Of a stretch of DNA of 22,575 nt, positions 1-9,719 are shown piece by piece. Below the pieces are notes generated by a model. That model made no database searches. It saw nothing but the letters and a program-made list of their open reading frames with translations, and was not told the origin of the DNA. The first letter of the stretch is position 1. Each line of letters begins with the position of its first letter. The stretch spans positions 2,212,642 through 2,235,216 of the forward strand of contig BFEA01000225.1 of NCBI GenBank assembly GCA_003427395.1. Direction: 5' to 3'. The DNA is from Chara braunii (taxonomy: Eukaryota > Streptophyta > Charophyceae > Charales > Characeae). Both the position numbers and the translations under genes were made by a program.

Positions 1-189
1 AGACCAGGGGTCATTTCGCGATAGGGCCAGCACCAGTTAGCCCTATCTGAAGGCTCGATAGCCGCTGCAAGCCAGAAAGAAAACAGCAGCGTGCATCATA
101 CCATTCCCGAACTAGGGAATTACCAGTCTAAGCTGTAGTAGGCTGTGTTGTCACCGTACAGCACACTGTATCGTTACCGCACCAATGCA
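1..189. other. Unassigned flank
   Basis: No gene, RNA or repeat unit could be recognised here. The open frames that enter this stretch are extensions of the minisatellite that follows. Confidence 0.4.
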
Positions 190-800
190 GAGCCTGAAGT
201 AATCGCTTGGAGATGCTGTAACCCATATCGTGCCGATGCCGATACAAGACCGTGCCTGAAAACGATGCAGTGGCGTGTACCACGCCAATGCCGAACCAAT
301 ACCGTTCCTGAAACATGTCGAACATGGCGGGACGCAGCGGCGCGACAATAGTACCAATCCTGAAGTAAACCGCCGCAGTGGTCCCGGACCTGAAAATGAG
401 TCACTGCAGAGGTTCCGAACTTGAAATAAATCCCTGTGAGGGCGCCGAACCTGAAACGAAACACCGCGATGCCACCGAGCCTGACCGGACCCGGAATCTA
501 GTAGTCGCGATGCCACCGAGCCTGACCGGACCCGGAATCTAGTACCGGGGTGCTGCGCCACGCGAATGCCGAACCCGTACAACCATGGCATGATAATTCC
601 GTATCTATCCCAAACCTGATATAGAATGCCGCAACGTTTCCGGACCTGAAAGCAAACTGCCGCCATAGTTCCAAACCTGGAATAACTGTCGTAGCGGCCC
701 CGGTCCTGAAAATAAATCACCGCAGCTGTCCCAAGCCTGAAAATAAGTCACCGTAGTGAAACAACTGTCACCGGGCCCATACCGAACCTGGAGCGCGTTG
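190..800. repeat. Degenerate 30-bp minisatellite
   Basis: The word CCTGAAA or a close variant recurs at 359, 389, 420, 450, 480, 521, 615, 645, 675, 705 and 736, mostly at steps of 30 or 31 bases. Looser copies occur at 193, 255, 307 and 787. An approximate unit is CCTGAAAATAAATCACCGCA followed by about ten variable bases. One step of 41 bases (480 to 521) is an exact local duplication. The period is close to a multiple of three, so long antisense frames appear with a ten-residue repeat built on FQVR. The longest, 151-720 on the minus strand, has 189 codons. Nothing shows that these are translated. I treat the stretch as a tandem repeat, with a repetitive coding exon as the less likely alternative. 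Confidence 0.75.
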
Positions 801-1030
801 GAAACCGTAGGACGTAACCATGCCGTAACAACCCCCGTATCCGTACCGAACCAAACTCCATACTGTCGACCCAAGGTAGCACCACCCCATGCTGTCCATG
901 CGACCCCCGTTCTCATAACATCCCAACTGCGGTAATGTTAGTAATCAAGAAAACCAGGGAAAGCGACGCAGGGAACCTCGACCATGGGCAGTAGTGAAAG
1001 GTTGTCTAAAATCCGGGGAAAGTGATCAAT
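801..1030. other. Unassigned, moderate GC
   Basis: No repeat unit, gene or structured element is recognised between the minisatellite and the AT-rich stretch. Confidence 0.35.
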
Positions 1031-1440
1031 TCGGGCTAGGAGCCGATGGCGGGTAATCAAGGCGAAACTAGGCCAATCTCCCAATAGTCATGGGTTTCCG
1101 TCCCTTTCATCGTTTTCAATCATTCTTCCCTTTCCTTAATTTTGTTGTCGGAAATAGTAAATTAACCGTAAGTTCCATAAAATTCAATTCCGAGAAAGTT
1201 TAAATAAATGGCCGAATTCCTTTTGTTTCTTTTCTCTTTTACCATTTTTAATCTTTTTCTATATTTTTAATTTAATTGTCGGGAAAATAAAATAACAAGG
1301 GTATTCCCCCTAGAATTAAATGTCGTGAAAAATAAAAAAACTTAAGGGATATTATGTTTTTCCCTTCTCCCCTACTGGTCTTAATCCCTCTTTCCATCTT
1401 TAATTACGGTACTAAAATAGACAAAAATTTGAGGCCCCAT
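1031..1440. other. AT-rich non-coding stretch
   Basis: Composition falls to AT-rich. A motif of the form TTTAATT-n-TGTCGGGAAAATAAA recurs imperfectly near 1140, 1270 and 1312, so part of it may be a decayed tandem or dispersed repeat. No open frame of note. Confidence 0.4.
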
Positions 1441-1726
1441 TTCGCCCCGGTCGTATGCCGCAAAAACGTTGCGGCGAGGTCAACTCCCTTGATGCCTCTC
1501 CGCGGCAGGCCAGTCCGGGTCTAACCCTCTGAACGGTCGGAAATGTGAGTCCCTAGACATGCCGAGTGCGGCCACCCATCTCCCCATCTTTGAGGGTTAC
1601 TCATAAGGCTCAGTGCCCCCAAAATCAGGACTGCCCTGAGTTCCCCTAATTTTTGTTGCCTGGTCATACGGGACTACCATCAAAACACGGATTTGTCCCT
1701 GAGCCTAAGCCCCAAAACTGCAGATC
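1441..1726. other. Unassigned, GC-rich
   Basis: GC-rich DNA next to repeat copy A. It may be decayed flank of the same insertion, but I could not align it to copies B or C. Confidence 0.3.
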
Positions 1727-2141
1727 TCAGGCGGCGCACTGCTTGTGGCCGCCTGACAGCGTCACGCAGGAGTTAGTCTTAATCCTCGTTGCGAATATAT
1801 ACATGGAGTTTCCGCAAGCCGCTCTGGCCGAGTGCGTCAGCCATACCTCTCGTGAGCCCCTACGATAGGATAGGGCCTACGCAAGGCACGAGTTACCTCC
1901 ACCTTACGGGAGCTGTCACCTCCCTTCGGTGGGTGTATCCCCGCCGAGTTACCAGTCCACAGTACGAGAGTTAATCAGTTGCAATCGCAGAGGTGGACCA
2001 GCCGAGGGCGTTTCTCGTCCGCTGTAGCATAAGGCGTACGCGCGGTACTACGCCTCTATTGGACCCGTACGTGAACCGACATCTTGGGGGGGTTGAGGTC
2101 CCAAGCGCGACTCGTCGTCGGCCGACTAGGACGCATCCCTC
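1727..2141 (-). mobile_element. Interspersed repeat, copy A (reverse)
   Basis: The reverse complement aligns by eye with 16561-17036 and 20645-21129. Shared landmarks in order are CCTAGTCGGCC, a CGCCCTCGGC block next to CTACAGCGGACGAG-like sequence, ACCTCTGCGATTGCA, CTCGGCGGGGATAC, GTCGTAGGGGACC-like sequence, CTCGGCCGGAG-like sequence and CTCCTGCGTGACGC. No conserved protein is visible in any frame. Copy A ends in a perfect 9-bp hairpin, TCAGGCGGC (1727-1735) with GCCGCCTGA (1748-1756). It also contains GGGAG/CTCCC (1908-1912 with 1920-1924) inside a CCACC/GGTGG stem. The family could be a solo LTR, a MITE or part of a larger retroelement. Ends and target duplications could not be fixed. Confidence 0.65.
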
Positions 2142-2409
2142 ACGCCACGCGCACACCGCTATAAAGAACATAAAAATAAATACACGTACTCACTTACGCA
2201 CATATACAAAACGACACTGGACGAACAACGCGATAACACTCCTAGTCCCTCAATGACCGTCCCATAATTTTTCGATGCGAAAATCAGATAGTCGTTGCGC
2301 GCGAGACTTAGTATAAAATCACGAGGACGCCGGGCTAACTCATATCGACTCGCAATGCAAGCGTACACAAATAGTCACAATGATGGCGTACTATGTAGTG
2401 CCCATAATC
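2142..2409. other. Unassigned spacer
   Basis: No gene or recognisable repeat. A TATAAAG word at about 2160 is isolated and unsupported as a promoter. Confidence 0.3.
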
Positions 2410-2609
2410 AAGCGGTCCCTCGTGGATCCGAGTACCGCTTATGACACTCAAGTGTCAGACTTGAAGTATCGTGAGGGCCGACTCCCACACGATATTGCAC
2501 AGCTGAAGGAATAGCCGTGAAGCCGCCGTGAGACCTCCGGCCTTTGGCCTGAGTGTCTTGGCAGGCAAGGCAAATAGGCTCTGCCCGAGGGGTAATCCCT
2601 TTCATGCAG
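2410..2609. repeat. Cluster of consecutive stem-loops
   Basis: Five hairpins with unrelated arms lie nearly end to end. (1) AAGCGGT 2410-2416 pairs with ACCGCTT 2434-2440, enclosing CTCG/CGAG. (2) TGACACT 2442-2448 pairs with AGTGTCA 2451-2457. (3) AGTATCGTG 2465-2473 pairs with CACGATATT 2488-2496, with one G-T pair, and continues past an A-A mismatch as GGG/CCC. (4) CCTT plus GCCTG (2541-2551) pairs with CAGGC plus AAGG (2562-2570), with a 2-nt bulge. (5) CTGC 2581-2584 pairs with GCAG 2606-2609 around GAGGG/CCCTTTC. No coding signal overlaps. Whether these act as RNA is unknown. Confidence 0.6.
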
Positions 2610-2902
2610 AATCTAGGGTCTGGGATGTCCTGGATAACGACCTCGAATCCATGCCCAGGACCAACATCCGACTAAGAATTCTTCAAGAAGCATCAAACAA
2701 ATAGAGCGGTCTTCCTTCTTTTCTCAATCTCAACCCCTAATTAAATCCTTAGTACTCGGGCCCCTCAGGCCACGCGAACATCCAACATAGGTACACATAT
2801 GTATGTATATCAACGAAAACATTTCCCAGAATTAAAAAATCATTCAATAGTAAAATTACAATCTAAATTTTAAATTTTAATTCCATCTTAAAAAATGTCA
2901 TT
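2610..2902. other. Unassigned, becoming AT-rich
   Basis: Transition into an AT-rich stretch with ACATATGTATGTATAT-like simple sequence near 2795. No gene seen. Confidence 0.35.
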
Positions 2903-3034
2903 CCAATTATAAAATTTTTCATCTTATTTGCAAATTTTCATTTCAAGAATAGGGTATCCCTTCTTATTTGGACTGCATGTTAGAGATGGAATGAAAATCT
3001 AGATGACTTCATGAAATATTTTAATTGGAATTTC
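2903..3034. repeat. Long imperfect AT-rich hairpin
   Basis: CATTCCAATTATAAAATTT near 2903 is the near reverse complement of the ATTTTAATTGGAAT block near 3020. Moving inward, ATTTTCATTTC near 2935 matches GAATGAAAAT near 2990, and AAGAA near 2945 matches TTCTT near 2960. The whole can fold into an arm of about 60 bp with mismatches. It resembles a decayed MITE, but no clear ends or target duplication are visible. Confidence 0.5.
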
Positions 3035-3955
3035 ATTCTAAGTAAGGGTTTTCAGTCATAAATAGCTTAATCCAATCTAAATTAGAAGATATTTATTGGA
3101 GTAGAATAAAAATTTAATTAAAACATTTCAAAAACTCGTCCAGACTTTCATTCCATCTTGAACAAATAGATGTAGTTGGAAGGGAAAACTCATATTTAGA
3201 CGAGAACTTATCAAATAAAACCGTAAATTTTAGAATTTGACGAACATTGGAATGATAATTTATAAATATGAAGGATTTTTTTTTTATGGAATGTTTTTTC
3301 AACTTTCATTTCTCGTGGGAATTTTTCTGTTGATATATAAAAGGGAATAAGTATGTGACGATCGCTTCTCACAATCACAATGGGACTCCTCACAACCATA
3401 TGTATATGTGTGATCGCAAACAGTCAAATTCAAAATCTGAACCACAGAACATATATGCAATCACATCAAAGAATCAAACAAGAATCCACGCACTACACGG
3501 AGTCAACTCCAACCACTCTCTACACTCATACCCCTCGCTTTAGCCATGCAAGCCTCAGCCTTTGTTTAACCAACCATAATTAAATACTTTGTACCTTTGT
3601 TAAATGGTCATTCAATAAAAGTCCGGGTGAAGCCTTAATAAAACAATAAAATTACCAAGGCTAAAGTCTTTTAGGTTGAGTATTGAGGATGAATTGGAGT
3701 TGAGTCGTAAACCGACGAATCAGCAATCGACCTGTTGTCAGTGATAATAGAAGATGATCCTTGTAGGATCAAATTGAATCTAGCTCAAGTCCTGAATCAA
3801 TCAATCAAGAGAACCTGTAATACAAGACAGGTCCATTCCCAAGCTAAATCTATAAGCCCATGGAGAATAATCCCCTTATCACGATCTCACTCAAACCATT
3901 CTAATTAACTAAGCCTAAGTCTACCTCTAAGTAAATGCCGAGAGAAAGGTAGACC
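3035..3955. other. AT-rich non-coding stretch
   Basis: AT-rich DNA in which ATTCC or GGAAT words keep recurring near 3150 and 3250. Small hairpins occur, such as TGATCC/GGATCA near 3755, ACCTGT/ACAGGT near 3815 and GTCTACCT/AGGTAGAC between about 3918 and 3953. No open frame has a recognisable product. Confidence 0.45.
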
Positions 3956-4950
3956 CTGACAAAATTTCCTCTATACAGAGTGAATTTTCCAGAATTACCA
4001 CCTGTCAAAATATAATATAACTCCTCTAAGCTAAGAAAATTTTGGCAGCCCTTCCCGTAGGAGAAGTGCCCTTTCAGAATTTATATCAGCCTAAATATGA
4101 AAGCAAAAATAATCTTCAACCTTCTAAAGTCAAATTTTATCTAACTCCCTGAATTAGAAAAAAATTGGGCAGCACTCCCTTTAGAAAGGGAAACTTTCCA
4201 GATTTATACTAAGTCAGATATGAACTCAGAAACAAGACATGAGTTCAACTAAGACAAAATTTAACCAACTCTTTTAGATTTGTAAAAATTTCGGCAGCGC
4301 TTCCCGTAGAGAAAGTGTTATTCCAAACTTTATACAAAGCTAAAATTAGAATCTAAGATGACTTTGACCTGTGTAGCATCGTGTTCGTTCAGGACCGAAC
4401 GCGAACGAGCACCGAAACTTTCCAAACGCGAACGTAAAAATATTTATAAAAAAAACAAAAAACAAAAGTTCTCCAAAACATCTGAAACAAATATATGTGA
4501 TGTAAAATAATAATACAAGCAACTTTTGCCTTGGAGGTATGGTCAAATTCGTAACCAAACTCGAGTGAAAAATCAAAAACAAAAAAAATATTTTTTTTTA
4601 TTTTTTTTTTTTTAATATGTTCGGCCGAACACGTTCAGGTGGCGTTCGGTCGAACACCCGAAGATGTTCGAACGTTCGAAAAAGCTCCGAACATGTTCGG
4701 TGTGCTACACAGACTTTAACTTTTCAAGGTCTAATTTTTTCTAACTCCTTGAATTAGCAAAAATTTGGGCAGCACTCCCTTTAGAAAGGGAGTTGTTCCA
4801 GATTTTTACTAAGCCAAAGAGTCAAAAAAATTGGACTCCGAAAAAGACAAAATTTAACTAACTCCTTGGTTTTGTAGAAATTTTGGCAGCGCTTCTCTTA
4901 GGGAAACTGGCTTACCAAGCTTTATACAAGACCAAATATGAATAAAAAAT
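3956..4950. repeat. 124-bp tandem array with alternating unit types
   Basis: The anchor GGCAGC occurs at 4044, 4168, 4293, 4768 and 4885, giving spacings of 124, 125, 475 and 117. Removing the 344-bp insertion and one 8-bp target copy reduces 475 to 123. Units alternate. Type 1 (4168, 4768) reads GGCAGCACTCCCTTTAGAAA. Type 2 (4044, 4293, 4885) reads GGCAGCGCTTCCCGTAG or similar. This implies a dimeric higher-order unit of about 248 bp. A partial unit precedes at about 3960. Each unit centres on a small stem whose arms differ: CTCT/AGAG, CTTC/GAAG, TCCCTTT/AAAGGGA, and ACTCCCTTT/AAAGGGAGT. Confidence 0.85.
4369..4712. mobile_element. hAT-like non-autonomous MITE
   Basis: Terminal inverted repeats CTGTGTAGCA (from 4369) and TGCTACACAG (ending 4712) bound 344 bp. 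Near-identical 8-bp target copies flank it: ACTTTGAC at 4361-4368 and ACTTTAAC at 4713-4720. Subterminal GTTCG/CGAAC words are repeated many times in both orientations near each end, as expected for transposase-binding repeats of the hAT superfamily. The interior is AT-rich with no transposase frame. Excision restores the 124-bp period of the host array, which independently confirms the boundaries. The 8-bp target size supports hAT, but the TIR alone does not name a family. Confidence 0.85.
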
Positions 4951-5187
4951 CCCAGAAAATGCAGAAATTGACCTGAGGAAAAAAAGTTAGTTCAAAAAAT
5001 GCAGGAATTTGAAATTAACTCCTATGGCTCTAGCACGTGGCGAGCATCTAAAGCACCTACCTGTCAAACTGAAACTCAGACCAACTAGTAATCTCACTCA
5101 GTCACATGCTAGTCAAACCACAAAGGTAAGTACTTTCATCATCCCTCAAGCCATCTTAACAAACAATAGTTCGTAATCTTTCAATGA
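4951..5187. other. Unassigned spacer between two arrays
   Basis: AT-rich DNA following the 124-bp array. No gene or unit repeat recognised. Confidence 0.4.
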
Positions 5188-5942
5188 TTTATGCCCTTAT
5201 ACCCAGCTTACATAAGGCATAAAGCTAGGTCACCCAAACTTATAGGAACCTTCCTAGCTCAGCCAGAATATACACAAACACAGGGCACAACAACTTTTCA
5301 CTTATTTGGGCACATGACTAGGCCACCCTAGTCGCCCTAAACTGTTTAAGTATTCAAATTATATATAATTGTCTGACCTTAGTCTTATAAGGTAGCATAT
5401 GACCGGACCGATCAACTTAGATCGAGGTCTAGCCTGCCCCTTCTTACCACATGTTTATTCTTAATTGATACTCTCTTCAGTTATGATAAGTTATAGTCAG
5501 ACCATCCAAACTTATGGAAAAATGTCTGACTAGCCTGTTCATAAGTAATATAATATAAAATATAAATAAATTTAACCTTCAGGTTCTAGCATGTGCGTGG
5601 CTTCAGACCAGACCTCCAAAACTTATGGGAACATGTCCGGTCTGCTGCCAAAAATCTTCCCCCAGAATAAAACAAAGAGGGTCTCATTCATCCAAACTTA
5701 TGGAAAAATGTTCAACCCTCCTTCAGAAACTAGATAAACATATTAAAAAAAAAACAAAGAAAGAGGGCGACCAAGCCATCCAAACTTATGGAAAAATATT
5801 TGGTCCTTGAAAAGGCAATCGCATTCAGCCCTCGCAAGTTAAAGCAACCAGACCACTTAAACTTATGGGAACTTGTCTGGTCCTTCAGACAATCCAAATA
5901 AACATAGCACTGGGCTCTCCAAACTTATGGAAACTCTCCCAG
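5188..5942. repeat. Array of stem-loops with conserved core and variable arms
   Basis: A core close to CCAAACTTATGGRAAMWTGT recurs with aaactta at about 5236, 5508, 5619, 5694, 5782, 5859 and 5921. Each copy is enclosed by complementary arms that differ between copies: AGCTAGG/CCTAGCT (5223-5259), TAGTCAGAC/GTCTGACTA (5494-5532), CAGACCAGAC/GTCCGGTCTG with one A-C mismatch (5604-5644), GAGGGT/ACCCTC (5677-5720), GACCAA/TTGGTC (5769-5805), ACCAGAC/GTCTGGT (5847-5881) and CTGGG/CCCAG (5910-5942). A further stem, GACCGATC/GATC-GA-GGTC (5406-5429), carries the same AACTTA loop. Two unrelated hairpins lie in the same stretch: TTTATGCC-C-TTAT with ATAAGGCATAAA (5188-5223) and GACTAGG/CCTAGTC (5316-5333). 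No coding frame covers the array. Function unknown. Confidence 0.75.
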
Positions 5943-7440
5943 CCTTTGGTTGACCCAGTCAAACATGCAATACTGCCTTCTTCCTATCCTTCCCCCAGAT
6001 GCAACCTCACAATGTGCTTTCAGTCTAACAATTAAACTGAAACTGACATTAAACATACATTCCTTTATTTAGTCTGGCTTGTGTCCTGAAAGTCAAACTG
6101 AAAGTCAAAGTAGGGATGCATGTAGTATATTCAATCAAGACATAGTAAGGAATACACTTAAGGGTTATAACAGGGTTTATAGAAGGAGAGCAATGGTTAC
6201 CTTTCAGTTCCCTACCTCCAGAACTCCTCCTGAGTTCCGGCAGAGCTCCCGCAATTCGTGGGCTGACTCCCCACAGAGTCTTGCTGCGGTCCTACGGGTT
6301 GCGATCCTGCCTGCCGCCTTCCTCTCGTAAATAGGATTAGACGTAGACTCAGAAGGGCAAAAAAAGAAGGTTTTCAGTCTCTCAGATACAAGAAAGGTGC
6401 GTTTACACTTGCGGGAGAGGGCCTTGATATCTTGACTCGCCTGAGGGCCCCGCAATGGTGACGAAAATACGCAACAGTTAGCCAAAAGACAGTCAAATAG
6501 TCGGGCGTAAACCCCTCTGACTAACTTCTGGCTCGCAGCAATAGTCCCCGTTTCAAAGGACCATTACTCCACTGAGCTCCGCACTCCGAAATGTGTCGGC
6601 CACACCTCCAGACACGAGTCACGTATCAAGGATATGGCCTCTCCCCTTCCTTATAGTGAAGCAATCACTGCAATACAGTAAGTGCAGCCCAACAGTCACC
6701 AAATAAGCCCTGTCGTCCCACAACCGAACTTACGTTACTTCGTATGAAAGGGTGGCTGTGCACCAGCCGACAGGATCTGATGGCGGGCAGAATTCTACCT
6801 CGCCTTCCCCCCTGCGGCTAGATGCCCAGTGGAACGGCCTGCTACCCAGCGAATACAGTAGGCGACACACTTGGTCAGCAGGTGGAGCTTCAAACCCACA
6901 GTCCTTCTTAGCTAGCGCACCTAGCGTATGCTTTCGGCTAGATCCTGGCAGTAGAGAAGGCGGGGACCAGAGCGAGCTGCCATAGTCAGGTACTTGTATC
7001 ATCCCCACCCCATCCTCTCTCTAACTCGCAGCTGGCCTGAGCATATGCGCGCGCCTGCCGTCCCTTTCTAGCTCCTTCCTTTCTTGCTCTGCTACTACTG
7101 CTTCCCGCTCCTATCTGCCCGTGATCACCTTGACGAGCCGGTGGGTGAATATGGTGGAGGCGGCGAGTTAGATCCCAGACCCACGGGCTATACTACACCA
7201 TTCGGAACGTGAACGGATTTTCCCGCTAGTACATGGAAAAATACATCATTATTTCGAACTCCTCCTTTGCCTGGGCGCAACCTCGTTTCTTTATAACACC
7301 GAACCTATAGCTCCTTTCCCAAGATTTCTTGCTTCATCTACTACGCAGTACTCTAAAATTCCCAGTCCTTCTTTTAGTCCACCCGATTCCATCAAGAATC
7401 GAGTGTTACCTCGATCCTTCTCTTACCTCGCTCCCCCTCT
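5943..7440. other. Unassigned stretch without gene
   Basis: About 1.5 kb of moderate GC. Short frames on both strands at 6079-6485 and 6730-7008 overlap one another and show no domain, so I do not call them genes. Only weak hairpins were noticed, such as GGCTG/CAGCC near 6753. Confidence 0.45.
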
Positions 7441-7690
7441 CGCCATAGCTCGACGCGCCCTCTGTCTCCTACTAACTTCCACCATAGCCGTAAAGAAACG
7501 AGTGAAAAAACTAACAGCAGATTTACGGTCACCCACCTCCAAAACCCCCGGTTTAGGCTCTTTCCTTCCTTAAATCCGTAAAGAAACGAGTGAAATATTT
7601 ATTTCTTCACCTTATTATAGTTGCTCCCACCATAGCCCCGACGTACCACTCTCTCTACTAATTTCCTAATCCACTAACTTACTACTGAAA
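7441..7690. repeat. Mosaic short direct repeats
   Basis: A 20-base word beginning CCGTAAAGAAACGAG is exactly repeated at 7488-7507 and 7576-7595. A second block, CATAGC followed by a CGACG and CTACTAA-rich stretch, is repeated imperfectly from 7444 and from 7631. The first copy also sits in a hairpin, CCGTAAA 7488-7494 with TTTACGG 7522-7528. The two spacings differ (88 and 187 bases), so this is not a simple tandem array. Confidence 0.6.
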
Positions 7691-8160
7691 CTAACACTAC
7701 TATCTAGTTCGCTCGGGGCCAAACCCCCAGGATCGCATCTTCTTGGAGTCGAGAGCGCTCTGCTTTCTCGACGGCGCCCGACCCCCTTCCTTTGCCGCCC
7801 CTGTTTCCGAGTGCACCTGCCCCTACCACCGTCTGGGTTCACCCACAGTTTTCCCACTTGCCTTTCCCCGTCGCAGTGCTCCTTCCTGCTGCGCATGCAC
7901 CCGAAGCTCGATCTCGTCTCGATTCATTCCATCGCCTCCATCATCCCGTCTGCCTCAGCCATCCCCGATTCTTCCCTATCTCTCGTACATCCGATGCGGA
8001 AAGCCGCCCAGGTCCTCCCCCGTTCTCTACTACCGCCTTTCCCTCGCCCTCTCCCAGAACAGACAGAGATTTAGCAGCCTCTTCCTCCTCTCCTACCCTC
8101 CCTGCCGTCTTTACTCGGTGTTGCCGAAGCGCCCGGTAGCGGTCTGTCTCGCTATTAAGA
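7691..8160. other. Pyrimidine-rich low-complexity stretch
   Basis: The plus strand is strongly biased to C and T (TCCTCCTC- and CCCTTTCC-like). Long overlapping frames in all plus-strand phases, up to 163 codons at 7743-8234, are Ser/Pro-rich and follow from composition. No domain or motif supports translation. Confidence 0.5.
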
Positions 8161-8230
8161 GCAGAAAACTGCCCGGCAGCTTCAACTATCCTGAAAAACT
8201 TCAGGGGCAGCCGGCTACTTGCCGGTTTGA
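8161..8230. repeat. Three consecutive small hairpins
   Basis: CTGCC/GGCAG at 8169-8179, CCTGAA/TTCAGG at 8190-8205 with loop AAAC, and AGCCGGC/GCCGGTT at 8209-8227 with one G-T pair. Arms are unrelated. Confidence 0.5.
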
Positions 8231-8522
8231 TTAGTCTTCCGCCCCTACACCCAAGTCCGCCGAACACCCTGCGCGCCAGTACTACTGCATGCCTCTACTA
8301 ACAATCCCTGGTCCCTTCTCCTTTCTTTCGGATGTATCTCGGCGCGACCCCTGTCCGGGTTCGACCGCCCTCTTCGCTGCCCCACCTTAGTGCCCGTCAC
8401 TGCTGCTGGCGCAGTCCCGCCGGTCCCTTAGCATAGCGCTTGCCCTTGCTGCTCTTGCCTTAGCTACAGTCGACAACACAGCGGCCAATGACTGCTTTTG
8501 ACCTGCCTCTCATGACATGCTG
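8231..8522. other. Unassigned, GC-rich
   Basis: No gene, RNA or repeat recognised. Confidence 0.35.
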
Positions 8523-8585
8523 CCAGTCTTCCCCAAGCGGCCTTGAGCAGAAACCACTTGATGCTCATTTGGGGAAGGGGACTGG
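8523..8585. other. 63-nt long hairpin
   Basis: CCAGTC 8523-8528 pairs with GACTGG 8580-8585, and TTCCCCAA 8529-8536 pairs with TTGGGGAA 8569-8576, leaving a GGG bulge. TGAGCA and TGCTCA pair further in. The 14-bp outer stem plus inner stem is in the size range of small-RNA precursors. There is no evidence of transcription. Confidence 0.55.
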
Positions 8586-9664
8586 AGGAGAGCCACAGTG
8601 GCTGGCCCATCGGAGGGGTCCGACCATGATGCTACCGACTGACTCCTGGCCGGTATCGCCCACCTGCCGTAGCAGGCATCGCACCTACTGGTGAGTGCGG
8701 CCCCCTCATATTCCCCGTTGGGGCTTGAGCACGGACGTGACTGCCACGGGGTAACTTCGGCGTAGTCACGAAAACGGTCAGTAGTCGCATCTTAGGCCAT
8801 CCTGCGAATACAACACATCCCTCCACGACCTCACCGCACCCGAAGCGTATATCATATACAGTCAACATTACCGACCTTTTTTCCTCAAGTGCAATTACAA
8901 ACTTGAACCCTGATTGCGCCTAGTTCTTTGCAGCGGCGTGACAGAGGACCTTCGCCGGTATCCCGAATATGCGGACCTGCAAAGACGAGGTGCGCACCCA
9001 ATGTCCTTGACGGTCGTGACGGCCACTGAATCCAGCGTCGCGTCTGGTCAAGGAACACTGGGTTATGACAATATAATAGAAATACGATGCTAAAAAAACG
9101 GTTTATTTAAAAAATGTCGCTTCCAATCTGACGTTGCCGATGACAAAACCAAGGGGGATAGCCCCACCGGGCCCTCAACCCCTCGGTCTACTCACACTAC
9201 TCTGATATTCTCGCGCCGTCGCCGCTCAATCTCGATCCCTGAATCTCTTTGATAAGAGTCTGGCGCCGTAACCGATAGCGCTAGGCCCAAGGTTGGGTCT
9301 AATGTCGGCGGACACCTATATAAACGAATATAATGCGACGCGCGAACTTACCGGAACGTTTTAATATCACACCGTTGTCGATGTCGTTCTCCGTACGTAC
9401 ACACAAGTCACAGGTAGGTGGATCAATTAAGAGACAAAATCTATTTAATCCTAGTTTAATAAAAAATAATTAAATCTGACTGGCGATCACGCCGGTCCTG
9501 CAGTTATCAAAAATAAAAATTACGTGCGCCTCTAGCCTGCGCGCCCACACACTCTCTACTTTAGTCAACTGTCTGGTCAACGGAACTCCCAGACGCAGCC
9601 ACGCCTCGTGCGGTATAATTAAACTTTAAACCAGACTTATTTCCTGTTTCTTGCAAAAACCAGG
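8586..9664. other. Unassigned stretch without gene
   Basis: About 1.1 kb with mixed composition. Small inverted repeats such as CCTGC/GCAGG near 8662 are present, but no gene, RNA or repeat family could be assigned. TATATAAA near 9317 is an isolated TATA-like word. Confidence 0.4.
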
Positions 9665-9690
9665 GCGGATACCCTTGTAAGGGTATTCGC
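9665..9690. repeat. 12-bp near-perfect palindromic hairpin
   Basis: GCGGATACCCTT at 9665-9676 pairs with AAGGGTATTCGC at 9679-9690, with one G-T pair and only two intervening bases. Confidence 0.6.
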
Positions 9691-9719
9691 ACCAACAACG
9701 TGCAGACATAGATGGTTGG

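Noticed and set aside
5223-5942. CRISPR-like array of repeats and spacers
   Set aside because: Spacing ranges from about 62 to 272 bases, cores are imperfect, no cas genes are present, and the DNA appears eukaryotic.
7743-8267. Overlapping frames of 87 to 163 codons on both strands
   Set aside because: They arise from a pyrimidine-rich stretch with few stops; no domain, and several phases are open at once.
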